In this document: positions 20,013 to 29,093 of the stretch, piece after piece
How positions within the stretch are numbered: position 1 is the first letter of the stretch
How the letters are laid out: every line of letters begins with the position of its first letter
DNA from: Bordetella sp. LUAb4
GTDB taxonomy: Bacteria; Pseudomonadota; Gammaproteobacteria; Burkholderiales; Burkholderiaceae_B
Assembly: GCF_021325795.1 (NCBI RefSeq)
Contig: NZ_JAHPZX010000005.1
Coordinates: 227,587-291,586, forward strand
Reading direction: 5' to 3'
Length of the DNA stretch: 64,000 nucleotides
Program-made: the position numbers and the translations under genes
The notes under the pieces: model-generated
Told to the model about the DNA's origin: nothing
Database searches by the model: none
The model's input: only the letters and a program-made list of their open reading frames with translations

Positions 20013-20108
20013 CGCCAAGGGCAGGGTTCCCGTGGCGGCGCCGCTGCCGCTGTCGATGCCGACGGCGGGAATGCCCACTTCGGGGTTATGCCGATCTGAT
20101 GCAGGACC

Positions 20109-20156
20109 GCCGGCGGTGCGTGGGTGACGAGCAGCGCGCGCCGGCTTTTCTTTTTT
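20109..20156 (+). terminator. Terminator after the 309-aa gene
   Basis: The stem gccggcg (20109-20115) / cgccggc (20139-20145) is followed by tttt-c-tttttt. The loop is long (23 bases) with internal GC pairing, so efficiency is uncertain. Confidence 0.5.
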
Positions 20157-20190
20157 CTCGTTAGTACATTGACTTCAAGGAATCCTCACG

Positions 20191-22728
20191 ATGTCTCCCA
20201 TCGCCCACGATACGCTCGCGCATAGTAATAGCCGATTCGGCCAATTGCCGGATGCCGGCAGCGCACCCGACGCGGTGCCTGTTGGCGCTGCGGTCTTGGG
20301 CGCAAAGCGGGGAGCCGGTGTGGACGAGGGGCGCGCTGCCAAGCTGCCACGCAAAGACAGCGGATCGATGTCGCCTGCTGTCACGCGTCTTCTGCGCGCG
20401 AAGGATAGGCCGCCGCGCGTGGTCGAAAGCGAAATCGGCGTCGTTGCGGGCGCTTTTCAACCTGTGCACAGGCAGGATCTGTCGTTGAGCCAGAGAGTCA
20501 AGCTGTTCGTCACCTTGCTGAGAAATATATTCAATAAGGACGCTTATTCCAACTGGATGGAACAGCGCTACGAAATGCCTAACCGGGACAAATTCGAGCA
20601 GTTGCTGGATCACCTCGACAGCTGCAAGACTTTGACGGCGCGGGATCTGGAAAACCTTCGTGGCAGTTTGAAGGGGCCGGTGGCGCAGCCCGATTACCTG
20701 GCTCGCATTGCCGTGGGACAAGTCCAGCGGATGGGCGATGCGCAGACGTTGCGCCTTTTGAAGGAGCACCTCGAGAAACTGCAAGGCGCTGGGGAGCCGA
20801 CCGGAAATGACGGCTTCAGCGGTGCCGAGGCCAGCGCTGTCGAACCCGGTGTTGCGGTCTTGGGCGAGGCGTTGTCAGCGGATATCAGCAACTTCTGCAA
20901 GTCAGTGTTGACGGTCGTCAGCACGAGTCTGGCACGGGTGGAGGCGCAAGCCGAGTTGGAGAAGAAGAAAGCCGGGCTTGACCGCACGATGTCGGAGCTT
21001 GCCACCAGCCTGGGAGAGACGAACCGGAACGTATATATAGAGCGGTGCCAAAAATTGCTGTCCTCGCTGAACGAGCAAGTCCGCGCCTACGAGGACGACA
21101 GCGCCGCGTTGCAAACGCGGCATCGTCAGTTCGGCCAGAAAGTGGAGATACCTCCGCTGGCGCTGGACCGGGCTGTGCTGGATAACGCGCTGCTGAAGCT
21201 GTTTGGCGATACCAGTGTCAATGACGCCTATTCGGCGAGCGCTATCGACAACACTCACTCGCTGGTCCTATCCAATGTGGTGGGGAGGCAAACATGGCTG
21301 GTGGGACTCCTTGAAAAACTGGTCCCCTACTCGGATTTGCTCTCTCAGAAGGCAGGCGAGTTGGCGCGGGAACGGTATGCGGCGCATGAAGCGGCGGGGG
21401 CCGAGGCCATCCGCGACATCATGGCCGGGGTCTCCATGAGCGGCGTATCCGGCGACGCTAGAGATCTGCGTAGTCTGGCGGGCAAGCTGCGCCGCGTGCT
21501 CAATGTCATCCGCTATACCACCGACAAGCGAGCAGAGCTGCTCGGGCGATCGGACGGAATCGACCTATGGGACATCCCACCTGCGCTGGTAACGGCTTTC
21601 CGTGCCCACCATGGCCTCGAAACGCCAGGGCAAGAATTGGCGTTTGGTGTGTCGAAGCTACGTACCGCTTTGTACGGCCGTCAACTGCCTGGTGTCGTCA
21701 GGCAAGTGGTGCCGACCGATGCCCACTACATGTTGGGTTGGTTGTACGACTTGATTTGTGAACCGTTCGAGAACGATATTCTTCCGATCTTGCGCGAAGA
21801 GGACGAACGCGCGTGGCGTGACGCCTTGGTCTGCGAATTGGGATTGGTCATGAATGACGAGAATGAGCGGGTGCTTATCCGTGAGACACTGCATCTTCAA
21901 GACGCGTTCCGGCCGTATTCGGAAGGTGCCAAGGCGGCCAACGAGATTAAGCCACACGATTGGATAAGCTGGGGGGCGGGGCCCGATTCATCGGCTCCCA
22001 AGCATGAGATTTCCAAGTGGTTCAAGTTCGACGTCATCGATCGATCCAAATATCGATTCGCGCTGAGGGGCGTAGACGCGAATGGACAGCGGGTCCTTGC
22101 TTCGATGCAGGGCGGGCTGGGGCACGAGTCCGAGATCGATGATTTCCTGACTGCCATGGAGAAAGTGCGTCCTGGTTCGGTGAGGCAACTCATGCCTTAT
22201 ATGGATCAGGCGCAGTTCGCTTTCATATCGCTCGGTTTGCAGCAAGCGGAGGCTATCCATAGCCCACCTGGAAACGGATATTCGGGCGTGTCGTTTGAGA
22301 TCGATATGCGGCCTAACGGCGATACCTTGATAGAGATCGAGGCGCGGTACGATGCGATGGCAAACGTAAGCAAATTATTGCCTTCCGGCGTGCAGGACGG
22401 TATCCAACTGGATCCTGCTCAAAGCAGGGCCATGTTCCGTAAGTGCATCCTTGTCTCGCACTATCCGGACGGGCGGCCTGAAGTGCGTCAGTTGGGGCCG
22501 GTTGCGATGTCGATGACGGTGGTGCCGCTCCAGCAAGCGGCCGCTACGGCGCAGGCGAACATGGTGGCAGCAGAAACGCCAGACGATATGGAGGCTCTCG
22601 ACGATTCCTGGGATCATGTCAACCACGCCTCACTCACGCCCTATGACGGATCCGATGCGAGGACCGTTGCGGACGATGACTCTGTACTGGACCAGTCTTT
22701 CTCCCTGGTCGAAGCCGCTGGCGCATGA
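20191..22728 (+). CDS. Unrecognised 845-aa protein, candidate secreted effector
   Basis: No known family is recognised. ATG 20191 has aagga 9 bases upstream. Residues 1-95 are Ala/Ser/Pro/Gly-rich and probably disordered. From about 100 the chain is helical, with two related segments at 132-162 (DKFEQLLDHLDSCKTLTARD...) and 169-197 (YLARIAVGQVQRMGDAQTLR...). These resemble residues 176-203 of the preceding gene's product. A possible coiled coil lies at about 245-315. Residues 620-790 look more globular (WFKFDVIDRSKYRFALRGVD and a beta-rich stretch GVSFEIDMRPNGDTLIEIEA). There is no signal peptide or transmembrane helix. It is probably functionally paired with the 309-aa protein; a role as injected effector or bacteriocin-like protein is speculative. 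Confidence 0.6.
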   Translation: MSPIAHDTLAHSNSRFGQLPDAGSAPDAVPVGAAVLGAKRGAGVDEGRAAKLPRKDSGSMSPAVTRLLRAKDRPPRVVESEIGVVAGAFQPVHRQDLSLSQRVKLFVTLLRNIFNKDAYSNWMEQRYEMPNRDKFEQLLDHLDSCKTLTARDLENLRGSLKGPVAQPDYLARIAVGQVQRMGDAQTLRLLKEHLEKLQGAGEPTGNDGFSGAEASAVEPGVAVLGEALSADISNFCKSVLTVVSTSLARVEAQAELEKKKAGLDRTMSELATSLGETNRNVYIERCQKLLSSLNEQVRAYEDDSAALQTRHRQFGQKVEIPPLALDRAVLDNALLKLFGDTSVNDAYSASAIDNTHSLVLSNVVGRQTWLVGLLEKLVPYSDLLSQKAGELARERYAAHEAAGAEAIRDIMAGVSMSGVSGDARDLRSLAGKLRRVLNVIRYTTDKRAELLGRSDGIDLWDIPPALVTAFRAHHGLETPGQELAFGVSKLRTALYGRQLPGVVRQVVPTDAHYMLGWLYDLICEPFENDILPILREEDERAWRDALVCELGLVMNDENERVLIRETLHLQDAFRPYSEGAKAANEIKPHDWISWGAGPDSSAPKHEISKWFKFDVIDRSKYRFALRGVDANGQRVLASMQGGLGHESEIDDFLTAMEKVRPGSVRQLMPYMDQAQFAFISLGLQQAEAIHSPPGNGYSGVSFEIDMRPNGDTLIEIEARYDAMANVSKLLPSGVQDGIQLDPAQSRAMFRKCILVSHYPDGRPEVRQLGPVAMSMTVVPLQQAAATAQANMVAAETPDDMEALDDSWDHVNHASLTPYDGSDARTVADDDSVLDQSFSLVEAAGA

Positions 22729-22788
22729 ATGGAGCAATCCGCTGCCCTGAGCCACTAAGGTAGGTCCGCGGCGCCTACTCACCTCCGA

Positions 22789-22814
22789 TCCCGCCGCGGC
22801 TCGCGGCGGATTTG
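22789..22814 (+). terminator. Weak hairpin after the 845-aa gene
   Basis: The stem ccgccgc (22791-22797) / gcggcgg (22803-22809) has the short tail atttgc. It is GC-rich, but the T tract is poor. Confidence 0.35.
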
Positions 22815-22877
22815 CAACAGCGCAGGGCGGCAACGGCTGGGCCGCGCCTGGCGCTGGTGCTAAATTCCGCCAGGAAA

Positions 22878-22903
22878 GAAAAAAATGGCGCTTCAGGCGC
22901 CAT
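22878..22903 (-). terminator. Minus-strand terminator-like hairpin
   Basis: The stem atggcgc (22885-22891) / gcgccat (22897-22903) is preceded on + by a long A run, so on the minus strand it ends in T residues. No minus-strand gene lies just to its right, so if used it would stop antisense transcription under the MFS gene. Confidence 0.35.
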
Positions 22904-22974
22904 GCCCGAAAAGGCGCCAGCGGCGCTGGGAGACCGTCCATCGCGGCGGTTCTTTATAAAAGAGAGGAGACGGT

Positions 22975-24282
22975 ATGGAGAACGTTGCAACGCCGGGGCA
23001 AGCCCCGGCTTCCGTGAGCACGGAAGACAGGCTTTATCGCAAGGTCACGTTACGGCTGGTGCCTTTCCTGGTGCTTTGCTATGTCGTCGCGTATCTGGAC
23101 CGCGTCAACGTCGGCTTCGCCAAGCTGCAGATGTTGTCGGACCTGAAATTCAGCGACACGGTTTACGGGCTTGGCGCAGGGATATTTTTTCTGGGCTATT
23201 TCCTCTTCGAAGTGCCCAGCAACATTATTCTGCACAAGGTGGGTGCGCGGCGTTGGATCGCGCGCATCATGATCACCTGGGGCATCATCTCGTCGGCCAT
23301 GATTTTCGTGACGACGCCGGCGATGTTCTATGGCCTGCGCTTCCTGCTGGGGCTGGCCGAAGCGGGGTTCTTCCCCGGCATCATTCTTTACCTCACCTAT
23401 TGGTTTCCCCACGCACGGCGTGGGCGCATCACCACGTTCTTCATGACGGCGGTGCCGCTGTCGGGCCTGATCGGCGGACCGATTTCGGGCTGGATCATGC
23501 ACACCTTCCATGGCGATCACGGCATGGCCGGCTGGCAGTGGCTGTTCCTGCTGGAAGGCATTCCGTCGGTCATCATCGGCGTGATCGTGCTGCTGTGGCT
23601 GGATGACCGCATCAGCCATGCCAAATGGCTGACCGATAGCGAGAAAGCCGTGCTGACGCGCAATATCGAAGCCGAAGAACGCGCCAAGGAAGATCCGCCC
23701 ATCCGCGAGGCAATGACCAAGCCACGGGTGTGGGCCATGGCCAGCATCTATTTTTCTTTCGTCATGGGCCTGTATGGCGTCGGCTTCTGGATGCCGACCC
23801 TGATCAGCAATACGGGCGTCAAGGACCCCTTGGCGATTGGTCTGCTGACCGCGATTCCCAATCTGTTCGCGGTGGTGGGGATGATCATCATCTCGCGCAA
23901 CTCGGACCGCAGACGTGAGCGGCGCTGGCACCTGGCCATTCCGGCGCTGGTCGGTGCGGTGGGGTTGGTGGGTTCCGCCATCTGGGCGGGCAACACGTGG
24001 CTGGCCATCGTGTCGCTGACGCTGGCGAATATCGGCATCTGCACCGTCCTGCCCTTGTTCTGGAGCCTGCCGACGGCCTTGCTGGGCGGCACCGCGGCGG
24101 CCGCGGGCATCGCCTTGATCAATTCGGTGAGCAATCTGGCCGGTTTCATCAGTCCCTATCTGGTGGGCTGGCTGAAGGACACCACGGGGTCGACCAGCAC
24201 CGGTATCTATGTGCTGGCGGCCTGCCTGTGTGTGGGCGCATTGGTGGCGCTGGCGCAGCCGGCGCGTTTGGTGAATCGCTGA
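22975..24282 (+). CDS. MFS transporter, anion:cation symporter type
   Basis: 435 residues with about 12 predicted membrane helices and a long central loop (about 205-250). The N-terminal YLDRVNVGFAKL and the segment RFLLGLAEAGFFPGIILYL are characteristic of the ACS branch (phthalate, tartrate and hexuronate permeases). It probably imports an organic acid with protons at the inner membrane; the substrate is unknown. The ATG follows agagaggaga. No catabolic genes are adjacent. It ends 21 bases from convergent recJ. Confidence 0.9.
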   Translation: MENVATPGQAPASVSTEDRLYRKVTLRLVPFLVLCYVVAYLDRVNVGFAKLQMLSDLKFSDTVYGLGAGIFFLGYFLFEVPSNIILHKVGARRWIARIMITWGIISSAMIFVTTPAMFYGLRFLLGLAEAGFFPGIILYLTYWFPHARRGRITTFFMTAVPLSGLIGGPISGWIMHTFHGDHGMAGWQWLFLLEGIPSVIIGVIVLLWLDDRISHAKWLTDSEKAVLTRNIEAEERAKEDPPIREAMTKPRVWAMASIYFSFVMGLYGVGFWMPTLISNTGVKDPLAIGLLTAIPNLFAVVGMIIISRNSDRRRERRWHLAIPALVGAVGLVGSAIWAGNTWLAIVSLTLANIGICTVLPLFWSLPTALLGGTAAAAGIALINSVSNLAGFISPYLVGWLKDTTGSTSTGIYVLAACLCVGALVALAQPARLVNR

Positions 24283-24303
24283 CGAGGCAGCGCGCGCAGC
24301 GAG

Positions 24304-26040
24304 TCAGGATGCGTGTTCGATGACCAATTGCACGGACACCATGCCGTTCCAGATGTTCTGTTCCAGGCGATACGCCACATCCACCGTATCGGGCAGTCGT
24401 TCGGCGTGGCCGAACCAGATGGCTTCAAAGCGCTGCTGGCCGCGTTCCAACGATAGCTTCAGATGCTTCTCGCCCAGCAAGCGCTGGCTGCGCACCTGAA
24501 AGGTGTCGAAGAACAGCGGCGCGGCGAAGCCGGAACCCCATACCTGCTGCTGCAACAGGCCCGCGACGTCGGCGTTGGCATAGCCCGACTCCAGCGAACC
24601 ATCGGTTTCGATGACCGGCTCGAAGCTGTCGCGGCCGGTCAGTTCGCGCACGGCCGCGTCGAAGGCCGGGCCGAACTGCGCCAGGCCTTCGCGGCCCAGC
24701 GTCAGGCCGGCTGCCATGGCGTGGCCGCCGAACTTGCGTATCAGGCCGGGATGCCGCTTGGACACCAGGTCCAGCGCGTCGCGCAGATGGACGTCGGGAA
24801 TCGAGCGGCCGGAACCACGTAGTTCATCATCGCCCGCCGGCGCGAACGCCAGGGTGGGACGCCAGTACTTTTCCTTCAGGCGCGAGGCGACCAGGCCGAC
24901 CACGCCTTGGTGCCAACTGTCGTCATACACGCAGACCGTGGCGCCGACCACGTCAGCGCTGGTCTCCAGGGAAGCCAGCGCCTGTTCGCGCATGGTGGTT
25001 TCGATCGTGCGGCGCTCGCGATTGATGGCGTCGAGCTGGCGCGCGATGTCCAACGCTTCGCCTTCGTCGTCGGTGGTCAGGCAGGCGATGCCCAAGCTCA
25101 TGTCGGCCAGCCGCCCGGCGGCATTGATGCGTGGGCCCAGGGCGAAGCCCAGGTCGAAGCTGTTGGCATTGCGGGGCTCGCGCGCGGCCACCGCGAACAG
25201 TGCCCGCAGCCCGGCCTGCATGCGGCCGCTGCGCATACGCTGCAGGCCTTGCGTGACCAGCAGGCGATTGTTGGCGTCCAGCTTGACGACGTCAGCCACG
25301 GTGCCCAAGGCCACCAGGTCGGACAGCGCATCCAGGCGCGGGCCGCCATCGGCGGGAAAGACGCCACGCCGGCGCAGCTCCGCGCGCAAGCCCAGCATCA
25401 GGTAGAAAATGACGCCGACGCCTGCCAGGTTCTTGGACGGAAAGCCGCAGCCGGGCTGGTTGGGATTGACGATGGCCAGGGCGTTCGGCAATTCGTCGCC
25501 GGGCAGGTGGTGGTCCGTGATGACCACGTCCATGCCGGCCGCGTTGGCCGCGGCAACACCGTCGACGCTGGCGATGCCGTTATCCACGGTCACCAGCATG
25601 TCGGGCTTGCCGGCGGCATGGCGGCAGGCCAGTTCGACCACCGCGGGCGACAGGCCGTAGCCGGTCTCGAAGCGGTTGGGCACCAGGAAGTCGACCGTGG
25701 CGCCCATCATGCGCAGGGCGCGCAGGCCAACCGCGCAAGCGGTGGCGCCGTCGCAGTCGTAGTCGGCCACGATAAGCATGCGGCGGCCTTGCTGGATGGC
25801 ATCGGCCAGGACGCGGGCGGCGTGTTCGCAGTGCGTCAGGCCAGCGGGGGGCAGCAGGGCGGGCCAGCCCAGGCGGATGTCATCGGGATGCGTGACGCCG
25901 CGGGCGGCCCAGAGGCGCGCCAGCAAGGGGTGGATGCCCGCGGCTTCCAGCACACGGGTGATTTGAAAATCGGCGGGACGTACGGTCAGGCGCGGGGGGA
26001 CCACCAGGCGCTCCAGTTCTTTGCGGACGAGGGTAGCCAT
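24304..26040 (-). CDS. recJ: Single-stranded-DNA exonuclease RecJ
   Basis: 578 residues, a 5'-3' ssDNA exonuclease for recombination and mismatch repair. It is a DHH-family phosphoesterase with metal motif DYDCDG at 93-98 and DHH at 176-178 (ITDHHLPGDE). A DHHA1 domain follows (GSGRSIPDVHLRDAL, FGGHAMAAGLT) and then the C-terminal OB-like domain. The length is typical (about 565-580). The start ATG lies 55 bases inside the 3' end of the upstream 334-aa gene, so the two are probably translationally coupled. Confidence 0.96.
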   Translation of the reverse strand: MATLVRKELERLVVPPRLTVRPADFQITRVLEAAGIHPLLARLWAARGVTHPDDIRLGWPALLPPAGLTHCEHAARVLADAIQQGRRMLIVADYDCDGATACAVGLRALRMMGATVDFLVPNRFETGYGLSPAVVELACRHAAGKPDMLVTVDNGIASVDGVAAANAAGMDVVITDHHLPGDELPNALAIVNPNQPGCGFPSKNLAGVGVIFYLMLGLRAELRRRGVFPADGGPRLDALSDLVALGTVADVVKLDANNRLLVTQGLQRMRSGRMQAGLRALFAVAAREPRNANSFDLGFALGPRINAAGRLADMSLGIACLTTDDEGEALDIARQLDAINRERRTIETTMREQALASLETSADVVGATVCVYDDSWHQGVVGLVASRLKEKYWRPTLAFAPAGDDELRGSGRSIPDVHLRDALDLVSKRHPGLIRKFGGHAMAAGLTLGREGLAQFGPAFDAAVRELTGRDSFEPVIETDGSLESGYANADVAGLLQQQVWGSGFAAPLFFDTFQVRSQRLLGEKHLKLSLERGQQRFEAIWFGHAERLPDTVDVAYRLEQNIWNGMVSVQLVIEHAS

Positions 26041-26990
26041 CCCAGGAGGCGGCTACGCGGTTTCAGGGTGAGGTCGACGCGGCGGTCGCGTCCGAGCAGC
26101 AGCAGTTCGACCGGCCGCAAGGGCAGGCCGCGGACGTCGGATAGCGGCCGGAGCACGCGCGAGTCCATGTGTTGCAAGGCGTTCAGCCAGGTTCCCCAGT
26201 CTTCGGCGGCGAAGGCGGGCAACAGGTCTTCGATGAGTTGGGTTTGTTGCGATGAGGGGGCAACGGACATATCACGCCAGGGCGCCGCCCCGCCGTACAG
26301 CCATAGCGTATTGACGGGTGGCAGGCCGCGCTCGGCGCGGGCTTCGTTGACCGGATGGTCATGCCAGACCATCTGGATCTCGTTCATCAGGCGACGCCAG
26401 GGACGTACGGCGGCATCCTGGTTCCACCAGCCGGACAGGGACTGGCCGCCAACGGCAGCGGGGCTGGCGATGCGCGGGTGCAAATCGGCCGGCAGTTGTA
26501 CGCGCCAGCGGCCGGGTTCCAGAGGCTGGGCGGCGAAGCCGGTGCCTTCGAACAGCGGTTGCGCGGCGGCGAACAGGGCAGCGCCTTCCTCCGCGTTCAG
26601 CGCCAGCGCTTCGAGCGGTAACAGGTTGGCGCTTTCGGTGCTCAAGGCCACGTGAGTCAGGTCGGCGATCCAGACGGGGGCCGGGCCAGCCGCCGGGCTC
26701 GTCTCAAAAGTCGTCTCAGCGTTCCGCTTGGCGGCGGTCGAGCCGGGTGCCAGCAGCGGACCCAGGCCGGCACCGATCTGCTGTCCAGGCGCGGGCTGGA
26801 AGCCGGCCCGTTCCAACTGCCACGCCTCATAGGGCGTACAGCCAGCCTCGTGGGGATCGAAATGGCTGGCACGGGCGTCGGCGGCCCGCAGCCAGGCGTG
26901 CAGGGTAGGGGCGGTACTGGGCAGCCGTTTGGCCAGTTCGTCCGCGATGGGCGGGCTGGCCGGCAAGGCGCCGGGAAGGACAATAAGCAT
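25986..26990 (-). CDS. Conserved hypothetical protein upstream of recJ
   Basis: 334 residues with no motif I can assign confidently. A similar protein precedes recJ in other Burkholderiales and is sometimes labelled a phosphoglycerate-mutase-like or regulatory protein; I cannot confirm that here. Visible features are an N-terminal hydrophobic strand (MLIVLPGALPASPP) and a C-terminal WLYGGAAPW and GRDRRVDLTL segment, which could be part of an alpha/beta fold. There is no signal peptide. Its 3' end overlaps recJ by 55 bases. It is divergent from lolC, with 113 bases between the starts. Confidence 0.75.
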   Translation of the reverse strand: MLIVLPGALPASPPIADELAKRLPSTAPTLHAWLRAADARASHFDPHEAGCTPYEAWQLERAGFQPAPGQQIGAGLGPLLAPGSTAAKRNAETTFETSPAAGPAPVWIADLTHVALSTESANLLPLEALALNAEEGAALFAAAQPLFEGTGFAAQPLEPGRWRVQLPADLHPRIASPAAVGGQSLSGWWNQDAAVRPWRRLMNEIQMVWHDHPVNEARAERGLPPVNTLWLYGGAAPWRDMSVAPSSQQTQLIEDLLPAFAAEDWGTWLNALQHMDSRVLRPLSDVRGLPLRPVELLLLGRDRRVDLTLKPRSRLLGWLPSSAKNWSAWWSPRA

Positions 26991-27103
26991 GGCGGGATTG
27001 TAGTGCGTGGTCGAAACCCTGCCATCTACACACCCTCACATATATTTGCAAACAAGGCGGAGTTGGGACTGGCGGCCTCGATCCGAAATGCCATAATGCG
27101 CGG

Positions 27104-28384
27104 GTGCTGAAAATACCCTACGAATTTTGGATCGGCGCCCGCTATGCGGGTATGGCCCGGATCACCAAGCGTCGCGGCCGCCGCGATCGTTTTATCTCGT
27201 TCATCGCCGCCAGTTCGATGGCGGGCATCGCCCTGGGCGTGGCGGCGTTGATCGTCGTGCTTTCGGTCATGAACGGCTTTCAGAAGGAAGTGCGCGACCG
27301 CATGCTGTCGGTGCTGCCGCACATCGAGCTCTATGTGCCGGGCGCGGACTCCGAACGCGTGCTGGGGCAATGGCAGCAGATCGCCGAAGCCGCCGAGCGC
27401 AACAAGGAGGTCAAGGCCGCCGCGCCCTTCGTCGCCGCGCAAGGCATGATCGTACGGGGCCAGAGCCTGCACGGCGTGCAGGTGCGCGGTATCGCGCCGG
27501 ACCTCGAAGGCAAAGTCTCCGACATCCCCAAACAGATGGTGGCCGGCAAGCTGGACGATCTGAAGCCGGGCGCTTTCGGCGTGGTGCTGGGACGTGACCT
27601 GGCCAGCAGCATGGGCCTGAATGTGGGCGATACCGTGTTGATGCTGGCGCCGCAAGCGTCGGTCAGCCCGGCCGGTTTCGCGCCGCGCATGCGGCAGTTC
27701 ACGGTGGTGGGCATTTTCTCTTCAGGGCATTACGAATACGACTCTTCGCTGGCCTTCGTCGACAACCAGGACGCCGCGCGCGTGTTCCGTGATACCGGCG
27801 TGGCCGGCGTGCGGCTGCGCATCGCCGATATGCAGCAGGCGCCCGAGGTGGCGGCGCAACTCCAGCAAAGCCTGCCGCGCTACGTCAGCGCCAGCGACTG
27901 GACGCGCAACAACCGCACCTGGTTCGCTGCCGTGCAGACCGAAAAGCGCATGATGTTCCTGATCCTGGCCTTGATCGTGGCAGTGGCGGCGTTCAACCTT
28001 CTGTCCTCGCTGGTGATGGCCGTCAAGGACAAGCAATCGGACATCGCCATTCTGCGCACCCTGGGTGCCAGCCCGGGTGAGGTGGCGCGTATCTTCCTGG
28101 TGCAGGGCGCGCTGATCGGCGTGGTGGGCACCATCGTGGGTGTCTTGGGCGGCATGCTGCTGGCCTATAACATCGACGTCATCGTGCCTTTCATCGAGCG
28201 TCTGTTCGGCGTTCATTTCCTGCCGCGCCAGGTCTATTTCATCAGCGAGCTGCCGTCCGATCCGCAATCCGCGGACATCATCAGCATCGGCGTGACCTCG
28301 CTGGTGCTGTCCCTGCTGGCCACGCTTTATCCCAGCTGGCGCGCCTCGCGCCTGCAACCCGCGCAGGTGCTGCGACATGACTGA
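27104..28384 (+). CDS. lolC: Lipoprotein-releasing ABC transporter permease LolC/LolE
   Basis: 426 residues, an inner-membrane permease that with LolD extracts lipoproteins from the inner membrane and hands them to LolA. One N-terminal membrane helix (about 35-58, SMAGIALGVAALIVVLSVMNG) is followed by a large periplasmic MacB-PCD-like domain. Three C-terminal FtsX-type helices (from about 285) contain the cytoplasmic coupling segment LRTLGASPGEVARIF. The start is GTG at 27104 (MLKIPYEFWIGARY). Only one permease gene is present, so the complex is probably a homodimer of this subunit with two LolD. It overlaps lolD by 8 bases. Confidence 0.95.
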   Translation: MLKIPYEFWIGARYAGMARITKRRGRRDRFISFIAASSMAGIALGVAALIVVLSVMNGFQKEVRDRMLSVLPHIELYVPGADSERVLGQWQQIAEAAERNKEVKAAAPFVAAQGMIVRGQSLHGVQVRGIAPDLEGKVSDIPKQMVAGKLDDLKPGAFGVVLGRDLASSMGLNVGDTVLMLAPQASVSPAGFAPRMRQFTVVGIFSSGHYEYDSSLAFVDNQDAARVFRDTGVAGVRLRIADMQQAPEVAAQLQQSLPRYVSASDWTRNNRTWFAAVQTEKRMMFLILALIVAVAAFNLLSSLVMAVKDKQSDIAILRTLGASPGEVARIFLVQGALIGVVGTIVGVLGGMLLAYNIDVIVPFIERLFGVHFLPRQVYFISELPSDPQSADIISIGVTSLVLSLLATLYPSWRASRLQPAQVLRHD

Positions 28385-29051
28385 TCACGCTTTGCATGCC
28401 GAAGACCTCGTCAAGTATTACGACGAAGGCGCGACCCGGGTGGACGTGCTGCGTGGTGTCAGCCTGACCATTGCCCGTGGCGAGATGCTGGCCATCGTGG
28501 GCGCGTCCGGTTCGGGCAAAAGTACCTTGCTGCACATCCTGGGTCTGCTCGATACGCCCACCACCGGCACCGTCACCGTCGACGGCGTGGCCGCGGCGGG
28601 TTTGAACGAATCCGCCAAGAGCGCGCTGCGCAACCGCAGCCTGGGCTTCGTTTACCAGTTCCATCACCTGTTGCCGGAATTTTCGGCCGCGGACAACGTG
28701 GCCATGCCCTTGATCGTGCGTCGCATGAATCGTGACAAGGCCCGCGCCGCCGCCGAGGAAGTGCTGGACCAGGTGGGCTTGTCGGCGCGGACCACGCATT
28801 ATCCCGGCCAGTTGTCGGGCGGCGAACGCCAGCGCGTTGCCTTGGCGCGCGCCCTGGTGACGCGGCCCGCCTGCGTGCTGGCCGACGAGCCGACAGGGAA
28901 CCTGGATCGCGGAACCGCACACAATATGTTCGAGCTGCTCACCCGGGTGAACAAGGAATCGGGTACGGCGTTTGCCATCGTCACGCACGACCGTGAATTG
29001 GCCGGACGGGCCGATCGGCAACTGGCTATGGAAAACGGGCGGCTGGTCTGA
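28377..29051 (+). CDS. lolD: Lipoprotein-releasing ABC transporter ATPase LolD
   Basis: 224 residues, the cytoplasmic ATPase of the Lol release complex. Walker A GASGSGKST (42-50), signature LSGGE (146-150) and Walker B CVLADEP (166-172) are all present, as is the LolD-type Q-loop region FVYQFHHLLPEFSA. The start overlaps the end of lolC by 8 bases, showing translational coupling. Confidence 0.97.
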   Translation: MTDHALHAEDLVKYYDEGATRVDVLRGVSLTIARGEMLAIVGASGSGKSTLLHILGLLDTPTTGTVTVDGVAAAGLNESAKSALRNRSLGFVYQFHHLLPEFSAADNVAMPLIVRRMNRDKARAAAEEVLDQVGLSARTTHYPGQLSGGERQRVALARALVTRPACVLADEPTGNLDRGTAHNMFELLTRVNKESGTAFAIVTHDRELAGRADRQLAMENGRLV

Positions 29052-29093
29052 TCGCCGGATGGGGCGGTCGTCCCCATCCTTTCCGGAGCTGCC

